Positions 14,116 to 21,153 of a stretch of DNA of 23,481 nt are shown one piece after another. The stretch covers positions 1 to 23,481 of the IMG/VR virus record IMGVR_UViG_3300020183_005431. One strand, 5' to 3'. The position numbers were made by a program, and so were the translations under genes. Under the pieces are notes generated by a model that was not told the DNA's origin, searched no databases, and worked only from the letters and a program-made list of their open reading frames with translations. How positions within the stretch are numbered: the stretch's first letter is position 1; the number at the start of each line of letters is the position of its first letter. Source of the stretch: a virus.

Positions 14116-15554
14116 TTGAATACATCGTCTGGACCTTGCTGGGCACCCTGTATGGTGTGATAATCGGCATCATGCCCATGGCCGGTGTCACGACGGGCCT
14201 GCTCACAGTGTTTGGCCTGGCCGACCAGTTCCTAGGCAACCCCTATCTGGGCGTGGTGTTCATGACCAGTCTCATAGCTGCCTGCAGCACCGCTGACAGT
14301 TTCACTAGCATACTCACCGGTATACCAGGATCTAATACCACAGCAGCGTCGATAATCGACGGCTATCCCATGGCCAAGAAAGGCGAAGCCGGCCGTGCCA
14401 TCGGCATCGCGCTGATGGATAGTACCGTGAATGGACTGTTCTGGGGTGCTATCGCTTTTGGGTTGATGCCGTTTTATAGCAATCTCATAATGTTTTTTGG
14501 CATACCAGAATTCATGGCTTTCATGATCCTGAGTCTAGCCTGTGTGGGTTTCATTACCACACGAAATCCTTGGCTCAGCATAGTCAGCATCGCGATAGGT
14601 ATCTTCATTGGTATGATTGGACAGAATCCAGCCACCGGAGCTCATAGGCTCACATTTGGTTGGGAGTATCTGGCGGCCGGAGTGCAGATGATACCCTTGA
14701 TAGCCGGCTTGTTCGCCGTGCCCGAAGTATTGCAGGGGTTCCGGTATCAGCACAACAGGCCAGAACCCATACGAGACTACTGGCAGCAGTTGCGCCAGGG
14801 ATTCGGTGATTGCTGGCGCTGTCGTGGTGATGTTGCCCGCGGTGGTGCTATAGGTTTTTTTACAGGTCTGCTGCCTGGTGTGGGTGGCACCATCGGTGAC
14901 ATCATGGCCTATGGTGCCACGGTGGCACGACACAAGACAGAAAAATTTGGTGCAGGCAATCCTCGTGGACTCTTGGGCTGCGAAGGCGCCAACAACGCAC
15001 AGAAACCCGCGAGTCTCATACCCACAGTGCTGTTTGGCATACCAGGTGCACCTTTCGCTGCGATCATGATGGCCATATGTATGTACTTCGGACTAGAGCT
15101 GGGATCACCAGCTCTGCTGGAAGATCGAGATTTTATCACTGCCTTGGGCGTGGCCTTCATTGTGGGCACAATTTTGTGCTTTGTGCTCTGTATTTTCACC
15201 ACACGCTGGATCGTGAAAATCTTGGAAATACCCTATTGGATCTATGCCGCCGTGATCATGACCATAGTTATTTGGAGCTGCTTGCAGTATTCGGGAACCT
15301 GGAATGATCTATATATCTTGGTTATTTGCTCGTTACTGGGCATGATCTGTGTGCGATACAAGATTTCTCGACCAGCTGTGTTGGTGGCATATATACTGAG
15401 TGAGAAGTTGGAAAACTACTCACAACAAGCCTTGACGCTGTACTCTTTCAGCGATCTACTACAACGTCCTCTGTTTTTAACTCTTCTTATCGTAAGCGTC
15501 CTTGTCATATCCTGGAGCCTGCTGCGACGGAATCGAGGCATCGATTTCCATTAA
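14112..15554 (+). CDS. TctA-like large subunit of a tripartite tricarboxylate transporter
   Basis: A 480-residue polytopic membrane protein with about 10-12 hydrophobic segments. Two family hallmarks are present: TGIPGSNTTAASIIDGYPMA (69-88) continuing KKGEAGRAIG, and in the second half GLLPGVGGTIGDIMAYG (252-268) with EGANNAQKPASLIPTVLFGIPG (291-312). Length fits TctA (about 500). TctA forms the inner-membrane channel of the TTT family, taking up tricarboxylates or other carboxylates delivered by a periplasmic TctC. TctB, the small membrane subunit, is not found here. The GTG start overlaps the preceding stop (GTGA). The ligand cannot be read from sequence. Transporters of this size are rare in phages. 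Confidence 0.92.
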   Translation: MIEYIVWTLLGTLYGVIIGIMPMAGVTTGLLTVFGLADQFLGNPYLGVVFMTSLIAACSTADSFTSILTGIPGSNTTAASIIDGYPMAKKGEAGRAIGIALMDSTVNGLFWGAIAFGLMPFYSNLIMFFGIPEFMAFMILSLACVGFITTRNPWLSIVSIAIGIFIGMIGQNPATGAHRLTFGWEYLAAGVQMIPLIAGLFAVPEVLQGFRYQHNRPEPIRDYWQQLRQGFGDCWRCRGDVARGGAIGFFTGLLPGVGGTIGDIMAYGATVARHKTEKFGAGNPRGLLGCEGANNAQKPASLIPTVLFGIPGAPFAAIMMAICMYFGLELGSPALLEDRDFITALGVAFIVGTILCFVLCIFTTRWIVKILEIPYWIYAAVIMTIVIWSCLQYSGTWNDLYILVICSLLGMICVRYKISRPAVLVAYILSEKLENYSQQALTLYSFSDLLQRPLFLTLLIVSVLVISWSLLRRNRGIDFH

Positions 15555-15577
15555 TCATCAACCAATGGAGATATCAA

Positions 15578-16663
15578 ATGATTAAAAAACTTCTAGCATC
15601 AATGGTAGCCAGCGCGTCCATGTTCATGACTGTTTTGCCTAGTTCAGCCTGGGCCGAATTCCGCATGATAGTACCACAAGCAGCCGGCAACGGCACAGCA
15701 GTATGGGCCGCGATCATAGCCCAACACCTGGAAAAACAACTGGGTGAAAAGATCGTGATCCAGCACATACCTGGTGCCAAAGACATACCGGGCTTCAATG
15801 AATTCCACAACAAGCTGAGACAAGATCCCAAGGTGATCATGGTCAGCCACGGCGGCAATGGCATCGGGTATCTGGTGGACAAAGTAGACTATGATTACAA
15901 ACACTACGATTCCATCGGTATGATGAATCTCAACATCGTGGTTGGTAAACACATAGGCAACCCTGCAGATGGTCGCGATCGCAAAGTGCGCATCGCCGGT
16001 GCATCTGGACAGGAAACAGACGGTATGGCTATAGCCATGTTGTTATGTGGCAATTTGCCTACCATGCAGGCCTATCTCGACTGTTGGAATCAGCGAGCTG
16101 TGTGGGTTAACGGAGTACCGGGCAACGAGCGCAGGTTAGGCTTCATGCGACGAGAATTTGACGTGGCTCGTGAGTCGGTAGTATCTTGGTTCAAATACTA
16201 TACCGATCCCAAGGCGGCTGCCGAAATCTGGTTCCATCACGGGGTTTATGATCTGGACCGTAGGGTGCAAAAAGAAGATCCTAACTTTGCCGCAGGTCTG
16301 AGATTTGAAACACAATTCCGCAAACTGCATGGTACGGAACCAAAAGGCCCTTTGTACGATGCTTACACCTTGAGCCGTAATTTCCGTGATGTGCTGCAAA
16401 AAGCACTGTGGGTTAACAAAGGCAATCCCAATACCGAGAGATTACGAGCGGCACTCACCAAGATGATCACGGATCCAGATGCGGCAGCTGCTTTAGAAAA
16501 AGACACAGGAAAATACGATTGGATCATCGGTAATGCCGGGAATCAAGTTGTAGATCGCATCCGTGGCAATATTACCGAACCAAAGCTGCGAGACATGGTT
16601 TGGTGGCACGAAAACGCCTACAAGTTTCCCAGCGTGTACAAACCCGAACTTATAGTGCGCTGA
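15578..16663 (+). CDS. TctC-like periplasmic solute-binding protein
   Basis: A 361-residue protein with a clear Sec signal peptide: MIKKLL, hydrophobic core ASMVASASMFMTVLP, and SSAWA cleavage after residue 26. The mature start EFRMIVPQAAGNGTAVWAAI fits the TctC beginning (xIxxIVPxAxGGxxDxxAR), and VIQHIPGAKDIPGFNEF fits the VExxPGAGGxxG motif. It would bind a carboxylate in the periplasm and pass it to the membrane subunit just upstream. It diverges from typical bacterial TctC in the middle, with long inserts such as QAYLDCWNQRAVWVNGVPGN. GGAG lies seven bases before the ATG, the first proper ribosome binding site in this set. The next gene follows after two bases. Confidence 0.85.
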   Translation: MIKKLLASMVASASMFMTVLPSSAWAEFRMIVPQAAGNGTAVWAAIIAQHLEKQLGEKIVIQHIPGAKDIPGFNEFHNKLRQDPKVIMVSHGGNGIGYLVDKVDYDYKHYDSIGMMNLNIVVGKHIGNPADGRDRKVRIAGASGQETDGMAIAMLLCGNLPTMQAYLDCWNQRAVWVNGVPGNERRLGFMRREFDVARESVVSWFKYYTDPKAAAEIWFHHGVYDLDRRVQKEDPNFAAGLRFETQFRKLHGTEPKGPLYDAYTLSRNFRDVLQKALWVNKGNPNTERLRAALTKMITDPDAAAALEKDTGKYDWIIGNAGNQVVDRIRGNITEPKLRDMVWWHENAYKFPSVYKPELIVR

Positions 16664-16665
16664 TC

Positions 16666-17352
16666 ATGCAGCCGCTGCCAGATCAAAACTCATATATCAG
16701 CAGCTGGGAATGGTGCCGAGATCGGTCTCGGTACCATTTTGATTGGCAGCGCCATGACAAACCAGGCGAGTGGTATCAGCTAATAGGTAATATCGAACCT
16801 AGCTGGCAACAAGAACTTGCTGATATCCAGCATCGAGCAAGACCTATAACCTGGGCCACGCGAAACTATCTAGGACTTGGAGTGAGTCCTATGCTGGCAC
16901 AAGAACAACACGATCTCGAACAGGCCGGAGCAGATCATGATCACGAGCTCACAGACTGCGTGGAAGATTTTTCAGGATATCCCCGACTGCAGAAATTGGC
17001 TGATTTTTTCCAAGTGCAAGAAGCCAAAAAAGTAATCCACACACAGATCACCGGGCAGATGTTCAATCTACACATAGACAAATTGTATGCTCGATGTCCC
17101 AATGATCCTGACCGAATCGTTCGCATCACCATAATGTTGCAAGACTGGTTACCGGGACATTTCTATCTCTACGGTACCAGGATCTACAGCCACTGGCGGG
17201 CAGGAGACGTGCATATCTTCGACTGGCCTAATGTACCTCATGCCACTGCTAACGCCAGTTTGTGGCCCAGAAGCACTATGCAGATTACCGGAATTAGATC
17301 ATCCCGCACAGATGAGTTGTTAAATAACCCACAACAATGGAGACTAGAATGA
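16666..17352 (+). CDS. 2OG-Fe(II) oxygenase-like protein
   Basis: A 228-residue protein. FNLHIDKLY (133-141) carries the HxD iron ligands (H136, D138), GDVHIFDWPNVPHATANAS (180-198) carries the distal His (H192), and WPRSTMQITG (200-209) includes an Arg (R202) suited to holding 2-oxoglutarate. Together these fit a double-stranded beta-helix dioxygenase. Substrates of phage members include nucleic acids, proteins and small molecules; none is indicated. An upstream in-frame start (16600) would overlap the TctC-like gene by 64 bases, so ATG 16666, two bases after that stop, is preferred; it has no ribosome binding site and is probably coupled. Its end overlaps the kinase remnant (ATGA). Confidence 0.75.
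   Translation: MQPLPDQNSYISSWEWCRDRSRYHFDWQRHDKPGEWYQLIGNIEPSWQQELADIQHRARPITWATRNYLGLGVSPMLAQEQHDLEQAGADHDHELTDCVEDFSGYPRLQKLADFFQVQEAKKVIHTQITGQMFNLHIDKLYARCPNDPDRIVRITIMLQDWLPGHFYLYGTRIYSHWRAGDVHIFDWPNVPHATANASLWPRSTMQITGIRSSRTDELLNNPQQWRLE
17320..17326 (+). promoter_or_regulatory. Candidate late promoter box before the kinase remnant
   Basis: TTAAATAACC lies in the end of the oxygenase gene and ends 22 bases before the ATG at 17349, the same spacing as the other boxes. GGAG (17339-17342) provides a ribosome binding site. This suggests the truncated kinase gene was once normally expressed. Confidence 0.4.
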
Positions 17353-17504
17353 CAGCACGACGCATCCTCATCATGGGCCTGCCCGGGTCGGGCAAGACCT
17401 TCCTGGCCCAGGCCTTGAAACAGTATCGATGGGGCCGTATAAATACAGTTTCTAAGGAAACAGATCCATGCAACTCACAGAAAATTTCAGCCTCAACGAA
17501 ATGA
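17349..17504 (+). pseudogene. P-loop kinase gene cut off just after Walker A
   Basis: The ATG at 17349 (ATGA overlap with the oxygenase stop) opens MTARRILIMGLPGSGKTFLA followed by QALKQ. This is a textbook N-terminus of a small P-loop kinase (adenylylsulfate-kinase-like or similar) with Walker A GLPGSGKT at residues 10-17. After about residue 25 similarity ends: the frame runs through the late box of the lysis gene (17438-17445) and into that gene out of frame, stopping at 17504 after 51 residues. No Walker B, lid or remaining core exists. It keeps a ribosome binding site and an upstream late box, so a short peptide may still be made. Most simply it is the 5' scar of a deletion or cassette replacement. 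Confidence 0.75.
17438..17445 (+). promoter_or_regulatory. Late promoter, exact TATAAATA, for the lysis cassette
   Basis: CCGTATAAATACAG contains the full T4 late consensus TATAAATA. It ends 22 bases before the M15 peptidase ATG at 17468, with AAGGA (17454-17458) as the ribosome binding site. It is the best match in the window and sits immediately after the point where the kinase remnant loses similarity. Confidence 0.7.
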
Positions 17505-17932
17505 TCAAGAGTGAAACAGCACTACGACACGGTATCGATAACACACCGCCAGAAGATGTGATAGAAAATCTACGCACATTATGCGAGCAGGTTCTGCAAC
17601 CCTTGCGCACGGCCTACGGTCGTGGCATCAAGGTCAATTCGGGATATCGTTCACCAGATGTAAATGCAGCAGTAGGGGGCAGTCGCACTTCGGATCACTG
17701 CAAAGGACAGGCCGCAGATATCGAAATACCTGGCATACCCAACTATGATCTGGCCAAGTACATCGAACAGTATTTCAACTACACTCAGCTAATACTAGAA
17801 TTCTACACTCCGGGCATACCCGATTCGGGATGGGTGCATGTGAGCTACGATCCCAACAATCTCAAAAAGCAGAGCCTCACTGCCATGCGCGAAAACGGCA
17901 AGACAGTGTACAAACCAGGATTGCTGGCTTGA
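17468..17932 (+). CDS. M15-family peptidase, probable endolysin
   Basis: A 154-residue protein. FSLNEMIKSETALRHGIDNTP (7-27) is the start seen in Peptidase_M15_3 phage endolysins. VNSGYRSPDVNAAVGGSRTS (56-75), then DHCKGQAADIE gives zinc ligands H77 and D84, and GWVHVSY (121-127) gives H124. Such enzymes cut the peptide stems of peptidoglycan (D-Ala-D-Ala carboxypeptidase or L-Ala-D-Glu endopeptidase type). No signal peptide is present, so a holin would be needed for export; none was identified with confidence. It is followed immediately by spanin-like genes, which supports the lysis role. It is expressed from the strong late box upstream. Confidence 0.88.
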   Translation: MQLTENFSLNEMIKSETALRHGIDNTPPEDVIENLRTLCEQVLQPLRTAYGRGIKVNSGYRSPDVNAAVGGSRTSDHCKGQAADIEIPGIPNYDLAKYIEQYFNYTQLILEFYTPGIPDSGWVHVSYDPNNLKKQSLTAMRENGKTVYKPGLLA

Positions 17933-18411
17933 TCATAGGCATCCTGCCGGCCATACGCATGATCCTGGTAGTGGTGGTGGTGGCCATCATCTCAGGTGGT
18001 CTCTACTATGTGATCAATCTCAAGGCCGATCTAGCTACCAGTGAAGCCAACAACCGCCAGCTAGTAGATGCCACGCGCGAACAGAACATGCTGATCGAAC
18101 AGATGAAGCGAGATGTCACTGCGATCCAGCAGGCCAATGCGGACCTGCGGGGCCAGGCCGAACGGCAGCGCAGAGATGTGGAGGCCTTGAGTTCTAAATT
18201 CAGCAAGAGAGATTTCGGTGCCCTGGCAGCAGAACGACCCGAGGCCGTGGAACGAGCCGTTAATCGTGGTACCCGGAATGCCCTGCGCTGTCTGGAACTG
18301 GCCGCAGGTGCGCCACTTACAGATCAAGAAAAACAAGCCAAAACGCCCATGGAGGCCAATCGTGAATGTCCAAACCTTATTGATCGCAACTACGCTGCCC
18401 CTGGTCCTTAG
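17929..18411 (+). CDS. Inner-membrane spanin-like protein (Rz-like)
   Basis: About 160 residues from a TTG that overlaps the preceding stop (TTGA) with AGGA eight bases upstream; an ATG at 17959 would remove ten residues. A single transmembrane segment (about 10-30, MILVVVVVAIISGGLYYVI) is followed by a long charged helical region (about 34-90, with REQNMLIEQMKRDVTAIQQA) suited to a periplasmic coiled coil. This is the topology of i-spanins, which join with an outer-membrane lipoprotein to fuse the membranes in the last step of lysis. The gene for a lipoprotein starts inside its 3' end in another frame. No sequence homology to lambda Rz is claimed; the call rests on topology and context. Confidence 0.65.
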   Translation: MIIGILPAIRMILVVVVVAIISGGLYYVINLKADLATSEANNRQLVDATREQNMLIEQMKRDVTAIQQANADLRGQAERQRRDVEALSSKFSKRDFGALAAERPEAVERAVNRGTRNALRCLELAAGAPLTDQEKQAKTPMEANRECPNLIDRNYAAPGP

Positions 18412-18745
18412 CGGTTGCGGCTCTTTCGGTTGGAAAGGCGTCCAGCCCGTGGAGATACAGAAACGCGCAGTGGAACGCACGCCGCTCAATCTGCCGGATC
18501 CTGCTCCTCCTCGAGCGCGCGAGTTGGAATGGATCATCGTCACCCCTGACAATGCCTCCGCTGTTTGGCAGCGGCTGCGCGATGCCAACTCCGACGTGGT
18601 GGTATTTGCCTTGACCGATGATGGTTACGAGACCTTGTCACTAACAATAGCCGAATTGCGTAATTTCATAGCCCAACAACGCGCCATCATCCTGAAATAC
18701 CGAGAATATTACGAACCCAAAAAGGCAGATGAAGCAGCGAAGTGA
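18362..18745 (+). CDS. Outer-membrane lipoprotein, o-spanin-like (Rz1-like)
   Basis: A 127-residue protein from a GTG with a perfect GGAGG six bases upstream (18351-18355). The signal sequence VNVQTLLIATTLPLVLSGC ends in a lipobox, LSGC (16-19), so C19 would be lipidated. A proline-rich linker, RTPLNLPDPAPPRARELEW, follows as in Rz1-type proteins, then a compact domain with IIVTPDNASAVWQRL and VVVFALTDDGYETLSL. The first 50 bases lie inside the Rz-like gene in a different frame, the classical overlapping spanin arrangement. It is longer than lambda Rz1, and the C-terminal domain is shared with other marine phage lipoproteins as I recall. The end overlaps the amidinotransferase-like gene by 17 bases. 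Confidence 0.7.
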   Translation: MNVQTLLIATTLPLVLSGCGSFGWKGVQPVEIQKRAVERTPLNLPDPAPPRARELEWIIVTPDNASAVWQRLRDANSDVVVFALTDDGYETLSLTIAELRNFIAQQRAIILKYREYYEPKKADEAAK

Positions 18746-19736
18746 TCTGCCGGTCATCAACAGCCACGATTCGTGGAGTCCGCTACAAGAAGTATGGTTA
18801 GGTGATGTGTACCCTGCATCGTGGTACGAACATCTTGATGCTCCTGTGCGAGATGTGTTCCAGCGGCTGACTGAAATCACACAGCAAGATCTGGCTGTGA
18901 TCCAGCAAACCATGGAATCATTTGATATCCTGGTGCAGAGACCCCGTTACCAACACATCGATCACTATCTGCGAGATGGCAATCTCATCAAGCCGGATAT
19001 CTGTCCCAGAGACACTTGCTTGGTGGTAGGAAACTGCCTCACGTTGCCAGAATCTCACAGGCCCTGGCAACACGTGATCGACCAATACAGCCAGGACTCA
19101 AGATGCCAGGTCCGTCCCGGTTTCACTGGCACGATCAATGGTGCCAATGTTGTGAGGATCGGTCGAGACATCATCATAGACCGAGACTGTTATGATTTTG
19201 AATATGACGATCGCTGGCCTGGGTATCGCGTGCGAGTGGTCAGCAACGGCGGACACATGGATGGTTGCTTCGCCATCCTCAGGCCTGGTCTGATCCTGGC
19301 CAATCACTACTGGGACGATTATGAGCGCACCTTTCCCGGCTGGGAGATCATACGATTAGATGACCCTACCTATCATGCGGCACCCAGCACAGGGTATCAA
19401 CAGCCCTACCCAGTATACAACGGCAAGTTCTGGGATACCACTGTGGGCACCAACCGCAGTTTTAACCAGCATATCATAGATCATGCCCTTGATTGGGTGG
19501 GTTGTTATACAGAAACCTATTTCGAACTAAATTGTTTAGTGATCGATCCTGCCAACGTGATAATGCTGGCAGAGAACCAAAACTTGGCCGACACGCTGAA
19601 CCACCACGGTATCACTGTGCATTGGGTACCATTCCGCGCACGCAGTTTCTGGGATGGCGCCATGCACTGCCTTACCGTGGACATCCGCCGGCTCAGCCAG
19701 ATCACGGACTATTTTCCCGAACTCTATGGCCATTAA
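18729..19736 (+). CDS. Amidinotransferase-like enzyme (guanidine-modifying superfamily)
   Basis: A 335-residue protein. NSHDSWSPLQEVWLGDVYP (11-29) matches the start of glycine/inosamine amidinotransferases; CPRDTCLVVGN (92-102) gives the PRD motif; GGHMDGC (174-180) gives the catalytic His (H176); and GAMHCLTVDIRR (310-321) gives the catalytic Cys (C314). The superfamily transfers or hydrolyses the amidino group of arginine or related guanidines through a covalent Cys intermediate. Glycine amidinotransferase makes guanidinoacetate plus ornithine; whether this one transfers or hydrolyses is not clear. Length fits. It starts inside the spanin gene by 17 bases and runs into the next gene by 11. 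Possible roles include altering host arginine pools or decorating DNA or surface sugars (inference). Confidence 0.85.
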   Translation: MKQRSDLPVINSHDSWSPLQEVWLGDVYPASWYEHLDAPVRDVFQRLTEITQQDLAVIQQTMESFDILVQRPRYQHIDHYLRDGNLIKPDICPRDTCLVVGNCLTLPESHRPWQHVIDQYSQDSRCQVRPGFTGTINGANVVRIGRDIIIDRDCYDFEYDDRWPGYRVRVVSNGGHMDGCFAILRPGLILANHYWDDYERTFPGWEIIRLDDPTYHAAPSTGYQQPYPVYNGKFWDTTVGTNRSFNQHIIDHALDWVGCYTETYFELNCLVIDPANVIMLAENQNLADTLNHHGITVHWVPFRARSFWDGAMHCLTVDIRRLSQITDYFPELYGH

Positions 19737-20352
19737 CATCATGGCTTACCCGCCTGGAGGCGGAGGCAATCATCTCAAGAACATGGTAGAACTAAATGAT
19801 CGTTTCTGTGATCAATGGCCGTGGCCTTGGGTGCGCGAACAGCGGGTGGGATTGGCGCCTTACGATCGACCTCTAGGCCCACCTGGAGAGGTACACAGCC
19901 TTCCGGGGCGCAACATCCACGCGGTTTTTGTGGATCATGTCAGCCAACATCCTCACGGAGACTATCTCCTCCACGGACATTTTGGCGAATTGGCAGAACA
20001 TGCGGATCAAATCAGGACCTGGACCGATGTGCGGTGGTTGGTGCAAACCATGGAAGATCAGCAAGATAGAGATCTGCTGCGGCAACGGCAGCATCGCCTT
20101 GCTTACCATCCTTACTGGCAGGACGAAGAACAGATTTTCATGTACCGACCAGAGATGTATCGCAGATATTTTGGTGCGGATCCGGCCCGGATCAGCACGC
20201 TGCCCGTGAGATTGTTATGGCAGAGAGATATCGTGGCCAGTGGTGTTTTGGAGACGCTGCAAACAGCATTTGACACTGTGATAGATCAGCAGGCAGCACA
20301 GGATCTGCATAGCAAGTGGTGCGATATGAATTTTGGACCCACTGTAGTTTGA
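19726..20352 (+). CDS. P-loop-like / sulfotransferase-like phage protein
   Basis: A 208-residue protein from the ATG at 19726 (alternative ATG 19741). INIMAYPPGGGGNHLKNMVE (3-22) is a glycine-rich N-terminal loop followed by a helix, resembling the phosphosulfate-binding loop of sulfotransferases and the motif of the protein at 13531, though without the Walker Lys-Ser/Thr. GRNIHAVFVDHV and HGHFGELAEHADQI follow. The second half has many W, Y and R residues (HPYWQDEEQIFMYRPEMYRRYF). Substrate and reaction are unknown. An upstream in-frame start at 19654 is unlikely because it would overlap the amidinotransferase gene by 83 bases. The family link to sulfotransferases is tentative. Confidence 0.55.
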   Translation: MAINIMAYPPGGGGNHLKNMVELNDRFCDQWPWPWVREQRVGLAPYDRPLGPPGEVHSLPGRNIHAVFVDHVSQHPHGDYLLHGHFGELAEHADQIRTWTDVRWLVQTMEDQQDRDLLRQRQHRLAYHPYWQDEEQIFMYRPEMYRRYFGADPARISTLPVRLLWQRDIVASGVLETLQTAFDTVIDQQAAQDLHSKWCDMNFGPTVV

Positions 20353-20376
20353 TGCCAGTGGGCTTGGTGCTATAAT
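20349..20376 (+). promoter_or_regulatory. Sigma70-type extended -10 promoter for dnaJ
   Basis: TTGATG (20349-20354) and TATAAT (20371-20376) are separated by 16 bases, and TG one base before the -10 (TGCTATAAT) makes it an extended -10. It overlaps the end of the preceding gene. The -10 ends six bases before the dnaJ ATG at 20383, so the transcript would start at or next to the start codon. It is the only good host-type promoter I found. Confidence 0.6.
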
Positions 20377-20382
20377 TACTAC

Positions 20383-21153
20383 ATGAAGGATTATTACGCC
20401 ACACTGGGCATAGGTCGCGGTGCGTCTGACCCAGAAATCAAGCGCGCCTATCGCAGGCTGGCCAGCCAGCATCATCCTGACAAGGGTGGAAGCAAGGATC
20501 GATTCCAAGAGATAGAAGAAGCTTACCGTGTGCTCAGCGATGCTGCCGCTCGTCAAGAATACGACAATCCCAGACCTCAAGCGCATTTCTCCTCGGCAGG
20601 ATTCAACCTCGACGAAATATTCAACATGTTTGGGGGTCGGTTCCAGCAGCAAGTACGGCAGCCCATCGCCAATCTTCAGCTCTGGATCACCCTGCAAGAT
20701 GTAGCCAATCCGGGTCCTAGGGTGATCTCGGTGAGTTCTCCCTACGGACAGAGCCAGATCGAGATACAGGTTCCTGCCGGCATAAGAGATGGTGACAGCG
20801 TGCGTTATCCGCAGGTGGCACCGGGCAAGCAAGATCTGGTGATCACCTACCGAATACGCCCCGACCCTGCATGGCAGAGAGATGGCGATCATGTGATCCG
20901 AGAACACAACATTGACATATGGCAGGCACTTTTGGGCGCTCTGATAAGGGTGCCCACGCTGCGAGACGGCGAGATCGAGCTGGCGGTACCAGCTCGCACC
21001 CAGCCCGGCACCATGCTGCGTGTGCGCGGTCACGGCTTGCCAGATCGCAGCGGCAGCCGCACGGGTGACATGTTGGTCCGCATAGCCTTGCGCCTGCCCG
21101 ACGATGTACCAGAAGATCTCTTGCAAGAGATCCGGCGCAGGATCGCTCGATAA
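20383..21153 (+). CDS. dnaJ: DnaJ/CbpA-like co-chaperone
   Basis: A 256-residue protein. Residues 3-65 form a J domain (DYYATLGIGRGASDPEIKRA) with the HPD motif at 31-33 that stimulates DnaK ATPase. A short F-rich linker (FNLDEIFNMFGGRF) precedes two beta-rich substrate-binding domains with the typical VPAGIRDGDSVRYP and VPARTQPGTMLRVRGHGLP. The CxxCxGxG zinc finger is absent, as in CbpA-type class II proteins. It would recruit host DnaK to phage proteins. It has no ribosome binding site; a sigma70-like promoter ends six bases before its ATG, suggesting a leaderless message. The end holds GATAAATA just before the deformylase gene. Confidence 0.9.
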   Translation: MKDYYATLGIGRGASDPEIKRAYRRLASQHHPDKGGSKDRFQEIEEAYRVLSDAAARQEYDNPRPQAHFSSAGFNLDEIFNMFGGRFQQQVRQPIANLQLWITLQDVANPGPRVISVSSPYGQSQIEIQVPAGIRDGDSVRYPQVAPGKQDLVITYRIRPDPAWQRDGDHVIREHNIDIWQALLGALIRVPTLRDGEIELAVPARTQPGTMLRVRGHGLPDRSGSRTGDMLVRIALRLPDDVPEDLLQEIRRRIAR

